IMG/VR virus record: IMGVR_UViG_3300045049_000234 | Span: 1 to 64,000 of that record | Source of the DNA: a virus | Strand: one strand, 5' to 3' | Length of the DNA stretch: 64,000 bases | Part shown: in pieces, positions 44,025 to 50,081 of the stretch | Position numbering within the stretch: the first letter of the stretch is position 1 | Layout: every line of letters starts with the position of its first letter | Made by a program: the position numbers and the translations under genes | The notes under the pieces: model-generated | Told to the model about the DNA's origin: nothing | Seen by the model: only the letters and a program-made list of their open reading frames with translations | The model's database searches: none

Positions 44025-44615
44025 TCAGGCCGCGACCACTTCCACGTTGTCGGCGCTGGTGAACACGCGCTGGCCGTCGATCATCAGGCCGACGCGGTAC
44101 TTGGTCAGCCACTGCGTGCTGTTGTACTTGTCCTCGCCGAACCACACGACGACGGCCACGGTCCCCTTGGGGATCTTGCGGCCCTTGGTCACCTTCACCG
44201 TCTTGCCCTCGCGCGGGGTGGCCGCCTCCGCCGCGTCCCGCGCCGCCTGGCGCTCCACCGCCCGGTCATGCTCCCACGCCTTGAACTTGGCCAGCGTCTC
44301 CTCGTCGGCGTCCACGGCGGCGTTGTTGAAGTACGACCACCCGCGCGTGCTGGCGTACTCGACCTCGCGCGGCCCGCCCTTCGCGTCGTCCCACACCACC
44401 GCGTAAAAGTCGCTGTCGTGGTAGTGGTTGTGTTCGCCCAGGCGCAGCACGCGGCCGGTATAGGTGAACTCCACGACGTCGTCACCGTGCCACGTGCCGG
44501 TGGTGGTGGAACCGTCCAGGTACTTGCGCTCGGCGGCGTCCAGTTCGCGGTACTGCGGGTTGCCGGGGTTGCCGGGGTTGATGTTCTCGCGGTGGATGAG
44601 CATCTTGATCGCCAT
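44025..44615 (-). CDS. hypothetical protein, 196 aa
   Basis: GAGGAGG fixes the ATG at 44615; promoter at 44659-44687 and leader hairpin at 44635-44651. An N-terminal His/Asn-rich part and a Lys-rich C-terminal beta domain (TVKVTKGRKIPKGTVAVVVW) reminiscent of KOW/SH3-like barrels. Not identified. Confidence 0.75.
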   Translation of the reverse strand: MAIKMLIHRENINPGNPGNPQYRELDAAERKYLDGSTTTGTWHGDDVVEFTYTGRVLRLGEHNHYHDSDFYAVVWDDAKGGPREVEYASTRGWSYFNNAAVDADEETLAKFKAWEHDRAVERQAARDAAEAATPREGKTVKVTKGRKIPKGTVAVVVWFGEDKYNSTQWLTKYRVGLMIDGQRVFTSADNVEVVAA

Positions 44616-44634
44616 CGGGTCCTCCTCGATCGGT

Positions 44635-44651
44635 GCGGGTTCCTCTCCCGC
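44635..44651 (-). promoter_or_regulatory. leader hairpin with AGAGGAA loop
   Basis: GCGGG/CCCGC stem; the loop in the transcript is AGAGGAA. Located between promoter and ribosome site. Confidence 0.55.
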
Positions 44652-44658
44652 AACCCCT

Positions 44659-44687
44659 ACGGTACGCCGACGCGATAGCGTAGTCAA
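44659..44687 (-). promoter_or_regulatory. sigma-70-type promoter
   Basis: TTGACT, 17 bases beginning ACGCTA, TACCGT on the minus strand. Confidence 0.75.
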
Positions 44688-44743
44688 GGGACATGCCGGA
44701 ACCCGCCACCGGCGTTCCGGCAGCGGGTTCCGCGTGATCATCC

Positions 44744-45547
44744 CTACGCGCGGCCGTCCACACTCCAGTGGATCTCGTCCACCAACTCACCGGCGCGCGG
44801 CCCGTCGGCGATTCTCACCACCGTCGCGAAGTGGATGAACTCCCGGTCGTCCGTCTGCGCCGCACATCCAGCCGACATCAGCACGCGGTGCAGTTCGTAC
44901 TCCCCGCGCAGGTGGATGTACGTGACGGCGCGCTCGTCCACGTCGGCGCCGTAGTGCTCCTGTTCGAATCTGTACGCCATCTCGCGCCTGGTGTAGGTCC
45001 GTACGCCGTCCGCGCTAGCCTCCACGTATCCGGTAACGCGGTCCTGTGGCTCATCCAGGTCGGGCTGCGCCTGCGTCCATGCGAGCGCGTTCACGCGGTC
45101 CGCCTCAATGCCGCAGTAGTCCGTGGCGTCGGCCGCGTGGTAGGCGAAGATCGAGGTCTGCGTGTCGTTGCGCGCCGCCGGAAGTAGCGTGTCCACGTAG
45201 GTCGTGCGGGCGGTGGGCGGGGCGCCCGGCACGAACAGGTCGTACGTGTGCGCCAGTGGGCACAGTGCGCGGTCCCGTCCGGACAGCGTGCCGTGGAACA
45301 CCATCCCCTCGTCCGTGATCCACACCTCCGTGGCGAGCCCGCCGCTGGGCGCGTCGTGCGCGATGTCGGCCAGGCCGTACTGGATCGCGGTCGCGAGCGC
45401 GTCATCCACGCCGCTCAGTTGCGAGCGCATGGTGTGGCACACTGCGGATGCCAGCATGCGGGGCGCCGTGCGTCCGTCGTTCACCATGCGGTGCGGCAGC
45501 TTGTCCAGGACGTCCGCGACGGTGGCGCGGCGTTTCACGTCGGTCAT
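44744..45547 (-). CDS. hypothetical protein, 267 aa
   Basis: Own promoter (45586-45614) and leader hairpin. Mixed alpha/beta throughout, with no membrane segments. TEVWITDEGMVFHGTLSGRD and ELVDEIHWSVDG look like beta hairpins. No motif recognised. Confidence 0.7.
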   Translation of the reverse strand: MTDVKRRATVADVLDKLPHRMVNDGRTAPRMLASAVCHTMRSQLSGVDDALATAIQYGLADIAHDAPSGGLATEVWITDEGMVFHGTLSGRDRALCPLAHTYDLFVPGAPPTARTTYVDTLLPAARNDTQTSIFAYHAADATDYCGIEADRVNALAWTQAQPDLDEPQDRVTGYVEASADGVRTYTRREMAYRFEQEHYGADVDERAVTYIHLRGEYELHRVLMSAGCAAQTDDREFIHFATVVRIADGPRAGELVDEIHWSVDGRA

Positions 45548-45560
45548 GATTCCTCCTTCG

Positions 45561-45577
45561 GCGGGTTCCTCTCCCGC
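45561..45577 (-). promoter_or_regulatory. leader hairpin with AGAGGAA loop
   Basis: Identical to the hairpin at 44635-44651 in stem and loop (GCGGG/CCCGC, AGAGGAA). Confidence 0.55.
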
Positions 45578-45585
45578 GTGTCCCC

Positions 45586-45614
45586 AAAGTACTACGTGTT
45601 GTTAGCGGAGTCAA
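45586..45614 (-). promoter_or_regulatory. sigma-70-type promoter
   Basis: TTGACT, 17 bases, TACTTT on the minus strand, upstream of the 267-aa gene. Confidence 0.7.
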
Positions 45615-45876
45615 TAGAAACGCCCCGCTCCGGCATCCACCGTGCGGGGCGTTCGCGTGTCGCCGGATACCAATCCAGGGTCCACTCGTCCATGCCGCCG
45701 ATGGCGGCGGCCATGGCGGCAGCGGCGGCGTCGTGACGGCCGATGTCGGGAATCGCGTCGGACAGCGACTGCGACGCGTCGTCGAGTGCGCGCACCGACA
45801 CGGCGTCCATCGGCGTGCAGTCGCCCGAGACGGCGCCGAGCGATTCGAATACGTAGTCGGGTCCGGCGTTAAGCAT
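45592..45876 (-). CDS. hypothetical protein, 94 aa
   Basis: ATG at 45876 chosen because ATGGAGGAATTG provides a ribosome site; the ATG inside that site (45888) would lack one. The middle is Ala/Asp-rich and helical, with Trp near the end. Its 3' end overlaps the next promoter. Unknown. Confidence 0.65.
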   Translation of the reverse strand: MLNAGPDYVFESLGAVSGDCTPMDAVSVRALDDASQSLSDAIPDIGRHDAAAAAMAAAIGGMDEWTLDWYPATRERPARWMPERGVSIDSANNT

Positions 45877-45903
45877 CAATTCCTCCATGGATACGGGTCG
45901 AAG

Positions 45904-45932
45904 CCCCCCGCGCCGGGGATGTGCGCGGGGGG
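45904..45932 (-). terminator. GC-rich stem-loop
   Basis: Ten-bp perfect stem CCCCCCGCGC/GCGCGGGGGG about 60 bases downstream of a promoter start. It would end or attenuate the transcript from 45999-46027. Confidence 0.6.
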
Positions 45933-45944
45933 CAGATCGTGCGG

Positions 45945-45992
45945 TCAGGCGTAGTGCTTCACACACACCGGGCCGATTCCCCGTCCGCCCAT
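45945..45992 (-). CDS. possible leaderless 15-codon ORF
   Basis: The ATG at 45992 lies six bases after the -10 element of the promoter at 45999-46027, so it would be at or next to the transcription start. It reads MGGRGIGPVCVKHYA and stops before the stem-loop at 45904-45932. It may be a short peptide, or the region may be a ~90-nt RNA. Confidence 0.35.
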   Translation of the reverse strand: MGGRGIGPVCVKHYA

Positions 45993-45998
45993 GGACAC

Positions 45999-46027
45999 AA
46001 CATACACCCGTCGGATAGCGTCGTCAA
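45999..46027 (-). promoter_or_regulatory. sigma-70-type promoter
   Basis: TTGACG, 17 bases, TATGTT on the minus strand. No ribosome site follows before the first ATG. Confidence 0.65.
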
Positions 46028-46197
46028 GGCATATGACCTGGAACAGGCCCCGGCGTCCACGTCGCCGTGTTGTACGGCGTCGCCACCGGCCCGTAGTGCG
46101 GCATCACCGGCATGGACGTTGGGCGCAGCGCCCACGCGATGCCGAGGGCCGCGCCCATCAAGAGCGCGGCCGTAAGGGCGTTGTACAGGATGCGCAT
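46024..46197 (-). CDS. small membrane protein, 57 aa
   Basis: ATG overlaps the upstream stop (TGATG). Residues ~5-25 form one membrane segment (LTAALLMGAALGIAWAL), then a Pro-rich tail of ~30 residues. Its stop overlaps the -35 of the promoter below. Role unknown. Confidence 0.65.
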   Translation of the reverse strand: MRILYNALTAALLMGAALGIAWALRPTSMPVMPHYGPVATPYNTATWTPGPVPGHMP

Positions 46198-46817
46198 CAC
46201 GGCCCCGGCCACGGCAAGATCGTTATGTGCGAAGTGCGCCCGTCCTCGGGTGCGAGGCGGTACCCGGCGGCGGTCAGTTGGTCGCGCATCTCCGCCACCG
46301 CGTCGCGCGCCTGCGCGGGGGTCCATTCGTCCACCCATATGCGCACGGCGACGTGTGCCAGCACCCCGCGCCCGATCTGCACCACGCGGATGCCGCTGCG
46401 CATCGCGCCGGACTGGTTGGAGATGATCCACCACCCCGCCTTGCGCAGCATGCGCGAGACGGACGCGGCGTTGGGCGGCTTGGGCGGCGCGCACAGCGTC
46501 CCGCCGGGGAACTGCATCACCAGGTAATCGATGATCTCGGCGCGCGTGGCGCCCTCGAAGGGGTTCAGCATGCCGTCGGTGCCGTAGAGCTTCCATCCGG
46601 ACCACGTGTCGCCGTCCGCCTGCGTGGACTTGATCGCGTACGCCGGGACCTGGAATCCGCAGTTCTTGGCGACGGAGTCCAAGTTCACCGTGTCGGGGGT
46701 GTCGTTCATGTTGTCGATCGCCACGGCGGTGATCGAACGCGCCTTCTCCACGATCCACAAGTTCGGGTAGAAGGTGTGGCCGACCACGCGCCGCGCGGTG
46801 CGGTACTGGTCTCGCAT
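46197..46817 (-). CDS. hypothetical protein, 206 aa
   Basis: GAGGAGG before the ATG at 46817; promoter at 46863-46891 and leader hairpin. N-terminal beta strands; the central segment includes RMLRKAGWWIISNQSG; C-terminal part resembles a small alpha/beta sandwich (AVRIWVDEWTPAQARD, SHITILPWPG). Coupled to the small membrane protein. Unknown. Confidence 0.7.
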   Translation of the reverse strand: MRDQYRTARRVVGHTFYPNLWIVEKARSITAVAIDNMNDTPDTVNLDSVAKNCGFQVPAYAIKSTQADGDTWSGWKLYGTDGMLNPFEGATRAEIIDYLVMQFPGGTLCAPPKPPNAASVSRMLRKAGWWIISNQSGAMRSGIRVVQIGRGVLAHVAVRIWVDEWTPAQARDAVAEMRDQLTAAGYRLAPEDGRTSHITILPWPGP

Positions 46818-46834
46818 TGGGTCCTCCTCGGTCG

Positions 46835-46854
46835 GCCCGGTTCCTCCGCCGGGC
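46835..46854 (-). promoter_or_regulatory. leader hairpin with GGAGGAA loop
   Basis: GCCCGG/CCGGGC six-bp stem with a purine-rich loop, same position as in other leaders. Confidence 0.5.
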
Positions 46855-46862
46855 GCGTCCCT

Positions 46863-46891
46863 AATGTAGCGTCGCCGGTTAGCAGAGTCAA
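46863..46891 (-). promoter_or_regulatory. sigma-70-type promoter
   Basis: TTGACT, 17 bases, TACATT on the minus strand. The -35 overlaps the stop region of the gene downstream of Ro60. Confidence 0.65.
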
Positions 46892-47073
46892 GGGCCAAGG
46901 AACACGAGCTGCGACGGCGGGTAGAACCGGTGGTCGTTCGGGAAGTCATCCCACGATACGCGGAATGATCCGTCGCGTTCCTCAACGACAGTGCCCGGCG
47001 ACGGGCAGTCCACAAGGGCCACCCTGTCGCCGGGCACGAACGCCGGGCCGGACCTACGCCGCCGGGCTGTCAT
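46888..47073 (-). CDS. small KOW/Tudor-like protein, 61 aa
   Basis: ATG lies inside the 3' end of the Ro60 gene (20-base overlap), so the two are translated together. PAFVPGDRVALVDCPSPGTVV followed by GSFRVSWDD and FYPPSQLVFLG matches a small SH3-like barrel such as KOW/Tudor, folds that often bind RNA or RNA-binding proteins. It may be a Ro60 partner; this is inferred from coupling. Confidence 0.65.
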   Translation of the reverse strand: MTARRRRSGPAFVPGDRVALVDCPSPGTVVEERDGSFRVSWDDFPNDHRFYPPSQLVFLGP

Positions 47074-48772
47074 CCTGCTCCCACGGCCAGCGGTCGCCGC
47101 GACCAGCCGCCGCCCACGCGAACATCTTGAACACCGCGTCCGAGAAACCGCCGACCTCGAACCGGTTCGGCTGCTTGGTGTCGATCGACGCCTTGGAGTA
47201 GCCCGTGGTGTCGATCCCGAACAGCGGCACCGACGCCGGGACCGCGTCGGACACCGACGTGGCGCGCGGCGCGACCAGCCCGGACCGGCGCACGCCGTAC
47301 CCGCCGCTGTAGTACCCGCCGTACGCGAACGCCTGGCCGTCGGTGACCACGATTACCCGGTCGTGGCCCTTGAACGTGGCCTCGATGGCGCCGATGGTCT
47401 GCGTGCCGTGGCCCACCTCGCCGATGCGCTTGGTGAACCGGTCGATCTCGCGCAGCATGCTGCCGCCCAGCGCGATGTCGTGCTGGAACACGCCGTCCGC
47501 GTAGCCGTACAGGCTCACTTTGCCGCCGGTGCGGTACGCCAGCGCCACGCCGATCAGCGCGCCGATGTCCACGTGCCGGATCTGCGACTTGCCAGACACC
47601 GGGGACTGCATGGAGCTGGAGGTGTCCACCAGCACCAGCGTGCGCCCGTCCAGGAGCGGGATGTTCGCCGTGGCCGCTGCCAGCGCCTGCTCCAGCGCGT
47701 GACCCCACCGCAGCGACGGTGCGGCCTTGTACGCCGACAGGAACCGGTACGGGAACTGCCGAGAGCGCGCCACTTCCGCCGGGTCGGCGATCTTCGCCGC
47801 CACCTGCGCCGCGACCTTGTCAGAGACCTTCGCCTCGTCGAAGTTGCGCAGGTTGCGGATCAGCGCCATGTAGCCCATCGACGGGATGATCGCCTCCCAC
47901 GCGGCGCGGTCCATCGGACCCTGAAGCCAACCGGCCAGGATCTCCCACGTGATGCCCGCGTCGTTCAGACGCTGCGCCCCGCCGTCGGCCAGCAGGACCG
48001 CACGGCGCTCCGCCACCGGCAGCGCCATCAGATCGCGGTTCGCGCGCAGGATGCGCAGCGACTCGGGAACGTCCAGCTCCGGCTCGTGCGGCTTGGACAC
48101 CACGTAGTCGAACAGGTCGTGCTGCCACGGCGCCTTGATGGTCTGCGCGGAGTCGTCGCGGTCGCCCGAGTGCGTCAGGTCCAGCACGCGGCGCCACGAG
48201 AAGCCGGGGTGCGCCACGTCGCCGTACTTGATGAAATTGCGCTCGTTGCCCATGCGGATCATGGCGTCGGCGATACCGCGCTTGAGCGGCTTGGGCAACG
48301 CCATCCCGTAGCGCGACGTCCAGTACGCCAAAAGCTCGCCGGGCTCGTCCGGGCGCTGGAGCGCGTCGCGCACGACGCTGCGCGCGGAGATGGTCGGCAG
48401 CGGGTACTGCGTGCCGGTGCGGCCGGTGCCCATCTCGTCGCGGCGCGCGTGGACGTACTCCGCCGCCGCGACGACCGACGCCGAGCGCATCAGGCCCTCG
48501 CTGCGAAGCCACTTGATGAACCGCGCGGTCCAGTCGGGGTGCTGGACGGCGCACTGACGCACCAGGTTGCGGAACCGGACGTCGCGGTCGCCCGCCTTCT
48601 CGTAGAACGTGTCCTCGCCGACCATGTTCGTCACGGCCAGCAGGAACAGATCGGACTGCGGGGTGCGGGTCCACGCGGCGCCGCCCTCGTGGGTGGTGGT
48701 GCGCTCGTCGGTGGTCCGGATGACGCCCGGCGCAGTGGTCTGCTTGCCGAGCTGCTTGGTGAACTTCGCCAC
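47054..48772 (-). CDS. rsr: Ro60/Rsr-type TROVE-domain RNA-binding protein, 572 aa
   Basis: GTG at 48772 after GAGAGG. Residues ~10-370 are a TROVE domain, the HEAT-like ring of Ro60 that binds the ends of misfolded RNAs in its cavity and Y RNAs on its outer surface. DLFLLAVTNMVGEDTFYE and RFIKWLRSEGLMRSASVVAA match its N-terminal helices. Residues ~375-540 are a von Willebrand A domain with MIDAS DTSSS near 382 and VTDG near 474. At 572 aa it is close to vertebrate (538 aa) and Deinococcus (531 aa) Ro60. It lies directly downstream of the nine-element RNA array on the same strand, the usual Rsr/Y RNA arrangement in bacteria. Confidence 0.93.
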   Translation of the reverse strand: MAKFTKQLGKQTTAPGVIRTTDERTTTHEGGAAWTRTPQSDLFLLAVTNMVGEDTFYEKAGDRDVRFRNLVRQCAVQHPDWTARFIKWLRSEGLMRSASVVAAAEYVHARRDEMGTGRTGTQYPLPTISARSVVRDALQRPDEPGELLAYWTSRYGMALPKPLKRGIADAMIRMGNERNFIKYGDVAHPGFSWRRVLDLTHSGDRDDSAQTIKAPWQHDLFDYVVSKPHEPELDVPESLRILRANRDLMALPVAERRAVLLADGGAQRLNDAGITWEILAGWLQGPMDRAAWEAIIPSMGYMALIRNLRNFDEAKVSDKVAAQVAAKIADPAEVARSRQFPYRFLSAYKAAPSLRWGHALEQALAAATANIPLLDGRTLVLVDTSSSMQSPVSGKSQIRHVDIGALIGVALAYRTGGKVSLYGYADGVFQHDIALGGSMLREIDRFTKRIGEVGHGTQTIGAIEATFKGHDRVIVVTDGQAFAYGGYYSGGYGVRRSGLVAPRATSVSDAVPASVPLFGIDTTGYSKASIDTKQPNRFEVGGFSDAVFKMFAWAAAGRGDRWPWEQDDSPAA

Positions 48773-48821
48773 GGTCGGGTTCCTCTCTACGTGCGTGTGC
48801 TGTGCGGGAGGAACCGGCAGG

Positions 48822-48961
48822 GGTGACCCGAGATTGAAGCGACGGCGGCTGTTTTGACTGATGCTCTACCAAGTGAGCTACCGAGGGTAAAGCCCCCCGG
48901 ATTGGGATCGAACCAATAACCTTCAGTTCCGAAGTATCCGCCATCAGGGCACCGGGTCACC
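48822..48961 (-). ncRNA. Y-RNA-like element 1, Arg-type tRNA mimic
   Basis: P1 GGTGACCC/GGGTCACC, conserved GGTGCC, P2 GGCGG/CCGCC, then TACTTC. The carried tRNA is complete but permuted. The anticodon stem TCAGT/ACTGA opens into the scaffold at the loop, where CTTCGGA would give anticodon UCG (Arg). D arm GCTC-ACTTGGTA-GAGC, T arm ATTGG-TTCGATC-CCAAT, acceptor CCCTCGG/CCGGGGG. The two acceptor ends are joined by six bases (G73 plus CTTTA). Confidence 0.85.
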
Positions 48962-48971
48962 GGTGCTGGAC

Positions 48972-49098
48972 CTCCCGAGGTTGGGGTGTGCGGGACTAAG
49001 TTGCCTTAGACCATCTCGGCCACACGCGGCGGACCGCGTGACAGGATTCGAACCTGCGTTCGTTTGCACGAAGTAAGTTCCGCACGGGGCACCGGGAG
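48972..49098 (-). ncRNA. Y-RNA-like element 2, class II tRNA mimic without anticodon arm
   Basis: P1 CTCCC/GGGAG, GGTGCC, P2 GTGCGG/CCGCAC (extendable across an A-C mismatch). It carries acceptor CCGCGTG/CACGCGG joined by TCCG, a D arm of the Leu/Ser/Tyr type (GCCGAGATGGTCTAAGGC), a variable arm TTCG-TGCAAA-CGAA and T arm GCAGG-TTCGAAT-CCTGT. No anticodon arm can be drawn: the scaffold takes its place. Confidence 0.8.
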
Positions 49099-49114
49099 AT
49101 GCCTTTACTGTCAG

Positions 49115-49128
49115 TGTTCAGTTGTCAA
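49115..49128 (-). repeat. 14-bp spacer repeat, copy 1
   Basis: TGTTCAGTTGTCAA on the plus strand; near-identical to the spacer at 49933-49946. On the minus strand it starts TTGACA, so it could be an internal -35, although no clear -10 follows at 17 bases. Confidence 0.5.
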
Positions 49129-49133
49129 TGGGG

Positions 49134-49279
49134 TCGCGCCCGAGGTTGAGTCGGTGATCGTTGTTCTCTGTTGTGCTGCCGTTACACCACACGCCCCAGG
49201 TGGGGGGCGCGCCGGATTCGAACCGGACCTCCGGTTCCCTAGACCGGTGAAGTAACGATCTCCTTGGCACCGGGCGCGA
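49134..49279 (-). ncRNA. Y-RNA-like element 3, Pro-type permuted tRNA mimic
   Basis: P1 TCGCGCCC/GGGCGCGA, GGTGCC, P2 GATCGTT/AACGATC. The scaffold enters between D arm and anticodon arm (about 25/26). Anticodon arm CCGGT-CTAGGGA-ACCGG (anticodon AGG, Pro), variable loop AGGT, T arm with a four-bp stem CCGG-TTCGAAT-CCGG and eight-bp acceptor GGGGCGTG/CGCGCCCC. A CCA follows the 3' acceptor strand before CCT leads into the 5' strand. Confidence 0.85.
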
Positions 49280-49288
49280 TGTCTGTGG

Positions 49289-49435
49289 GCCGTGTCCGAG
49301 ATTGAGGTCGGACGATCGTGACGTTAGGTGCTCTGGGCCACTGAGCCACAGGGGACACAGTCCCCCGCCGGGATTCGAACCCGGGTCACCCGCTTAAGAG
49401 GCGAAGTAACGATCATCCTGGGCACCGGACACGGC
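49289..49435 (-). ncRNA. Y-RNA-like element 4, Lys-type permuted tRNA mimic
   Basis: P1 GCCGTGTCC/GGACACGGC (nine bp), GGTGCC, P2 GATCGT/ACGATC. The scaffold enters at about 26/27. Anticodon loop CTCTTAA (anticodon CUU, Lys) with 3' stem GCGGG, T arm CCGGG-TTCGAAT-CCCGG, acceptor TCCCCTG/CGGGGGA joined by a five-base linker, D arm GCTC-AGTGGCCCA-GAGC. Confidence 0.88.
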
Positions 49436-49445
49436 ATCCGTTTAG

Positions 49446-49592
49446 TCCACCCCGAGGTTGAATCAGAGACCGGTATTCTTAAAGAAGGACTCGAACCTTC
49501 ACCTCCGGCTTTTCAAAGCCAGCGTGCTGCCAATTACACCACTCGGCCATGAGTGGCCGAGGAAGTATCGGTATCAATGGCACCGGGATGGA
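49446..49592 (-). ncRNA. Y-RNA-like element 5, tRNA mimic opened at the T arm/acceptor junction
   Basis: P1 TCCACCCC/GGGATGGA (one mismatch), GGTGCC, P2 ACCGATA with TACCGGT (one G-U). The scaffold enters near 65/66: acceptor strand CTCGGCC comes first, then linker ACTCAT, then GGCCGAG, D arm GTGT-AATTGGCA-GCAC, anticodon arm CTGGC-TTTGAAAA-GCCGG with an eight-base loop, and T arm GAAGG-TTCGAGT-CCTTC. The anticodon is ambiguous because of the extra loop base. Confidence 0.85.
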
Positions 49593-49600
49593 TGCCTGGC

Positions 49601-49712
49601 CCCTCCCGAGATTGAGGTGGCCGACGGAGAACGGGACTTGAACCCGCAGCGTTTCCTTGGAAGGGAAATTTCGAACCATTCGAAGTAACCGTAGACCTGG
49701 GCACCGGGAGGG
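49601..49712 (-). ncRNA. Y-RNA-like element 6, Gly-type tRNA mimic without acceptor stem
   Basis: P1 CCCTCCC/GGGAGGG, GGTGCC, P2 ACGG/CCGT with an outer GGT/ACC. Carries, in normal order, a D arm TTCG-AATGGTT-CGAA, anticodon arm TTTCC-CTTCCAA-GGAAA (anticodon UCC, Gly) and T arm GCGGG-TTCAAGT-CCCGT. The acceptor stem is absent and P2 occupies its place. Confidence 0.82.
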
Positions 49713-49721
49713 AATTCTATG

Positions 49722-49800
49722 GTGTCCCCGAGATTGAAAGCGGCGGCCGGTGTGTTTCCATTTGGAGTGAAGTAACCGATTGCCTGGGCACCGGGGACAC
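49722..49800 (-). ncRNA. Y-RNA-like element 7, minimal: Trp-type anticodon arm only
   Basis: P1 GTGTCCCC/GGGGACAC, GGTGCC, P2 CGGT/ACCG with outer GGC/GCC. The 79-nt element carries only one hairpin, TTCA-CTCCAAA-TGGAA, whose loop is that of a canonical tRNA-Trp(CCA) anticodon loop. Confidence 0.72.
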
Positions 49801-49806
49801 GTACGC

Positions 49807-49929
49807 GGCATTCCCGAGGTTCACGGTGGATCGACGACGGGGGTTCTCCGTCCCCACGCTCCGCGTGAGGGTTCCCCCTATGGTGCACTGGTGGAGGAAG
49901 TATCGCCGGTCCGAGGCACCGGGAATGCC
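49807..49929 (-). ncRNA. Y-RNA-like element 8, CCA-bearing acceptor hairpin
   Basis: P1 GGCATTCCC/GGGAATGCC, GGTGCC, P2 GGACCGGCGA with TCGACGATCC-type complement (one mismatch, one G-U). Next comes TTCCTCC-A-CCA, which pairs with GGGGGAA seven bp later: an acceptor stem with discriminator A and CCA. Two more hairpins follow (CCTCACGC/GCGTGGGG and GACGG/CCGTC). They lack canonical D or T sequences. Confidence 0.75.
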
Positions 49930-49932
49930 CAC

Positions 49933-49946
49933 TGTTCAGTTATCAA
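49933..49946 (-). repeat. 14-bp spacer repeat, copy 2
   Basis: TGTTCAGTTATCAA on the plus strand, one base different from copy 1 at 49115-49128, also located between two array elements. Confidence 0.5.
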
Positions 49947-49953
49947 GAAGCGC

Positions 49954-50033
49954 GTCCCCGAGATTAAGGGCGACGTCCGGAACGGGATTCAAATTTACAG
50001 TTTGAAGTAGCCGGTCGTCTGGGCACCGGGGAC
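49954..50033 (-). ncRNA. Y-RNA-like element 9, minimal: Tyr-type anticodon arm only
   Basis: P1 GTCCCC/GGGGAC, GGTGCC, P2 GACG-A-CCGG/CCGG-A-CGTC. It carries the hairpin TTCAAA-CTGTAAA-TTTGAA, whose loop is that of tRNA-Tyr(GUA), followed by a short unpaired tail. First element to be transcribed if the array is read from 50.1 kb. Confidence 0.75.
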
Positions 50034-50081
50034 AAAGTCGGTGCGTTTCGGCGGGGGTTGGGTTCCCGTTTCAACACGCAT

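Noticed and set aside
49481-49552. Conventional tRNA gene (T arm, anticodon arm and D arm in normal order)
   Set aside because: The expected 3' acceptor strand (TTTAAGA) does not pair with GGCCGAG. The true partner CTCGGCC lies upstream, so it belongs to permuted element 5.
48822-50033. CRISPR-like array of regularly spaced repeats
   Set aside because: The repeated parts are short, split into two arms that pair across the unit, and the intervening segments are tRNA arms. There is no uniform direct repeat of 24-40 bases and no cas gene nearby.
48822-50033. Circularly permuted group I or group II introns
   Set aside because: The scaffold halves total only ~60-70 bases and lack P3-P9 of group I or domain V of group II.
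48822-50033. tRNAs on the plus strand
   Set aside because: D-loop GG, U33 and TTCRANY appear in the right places only on the minus strand.
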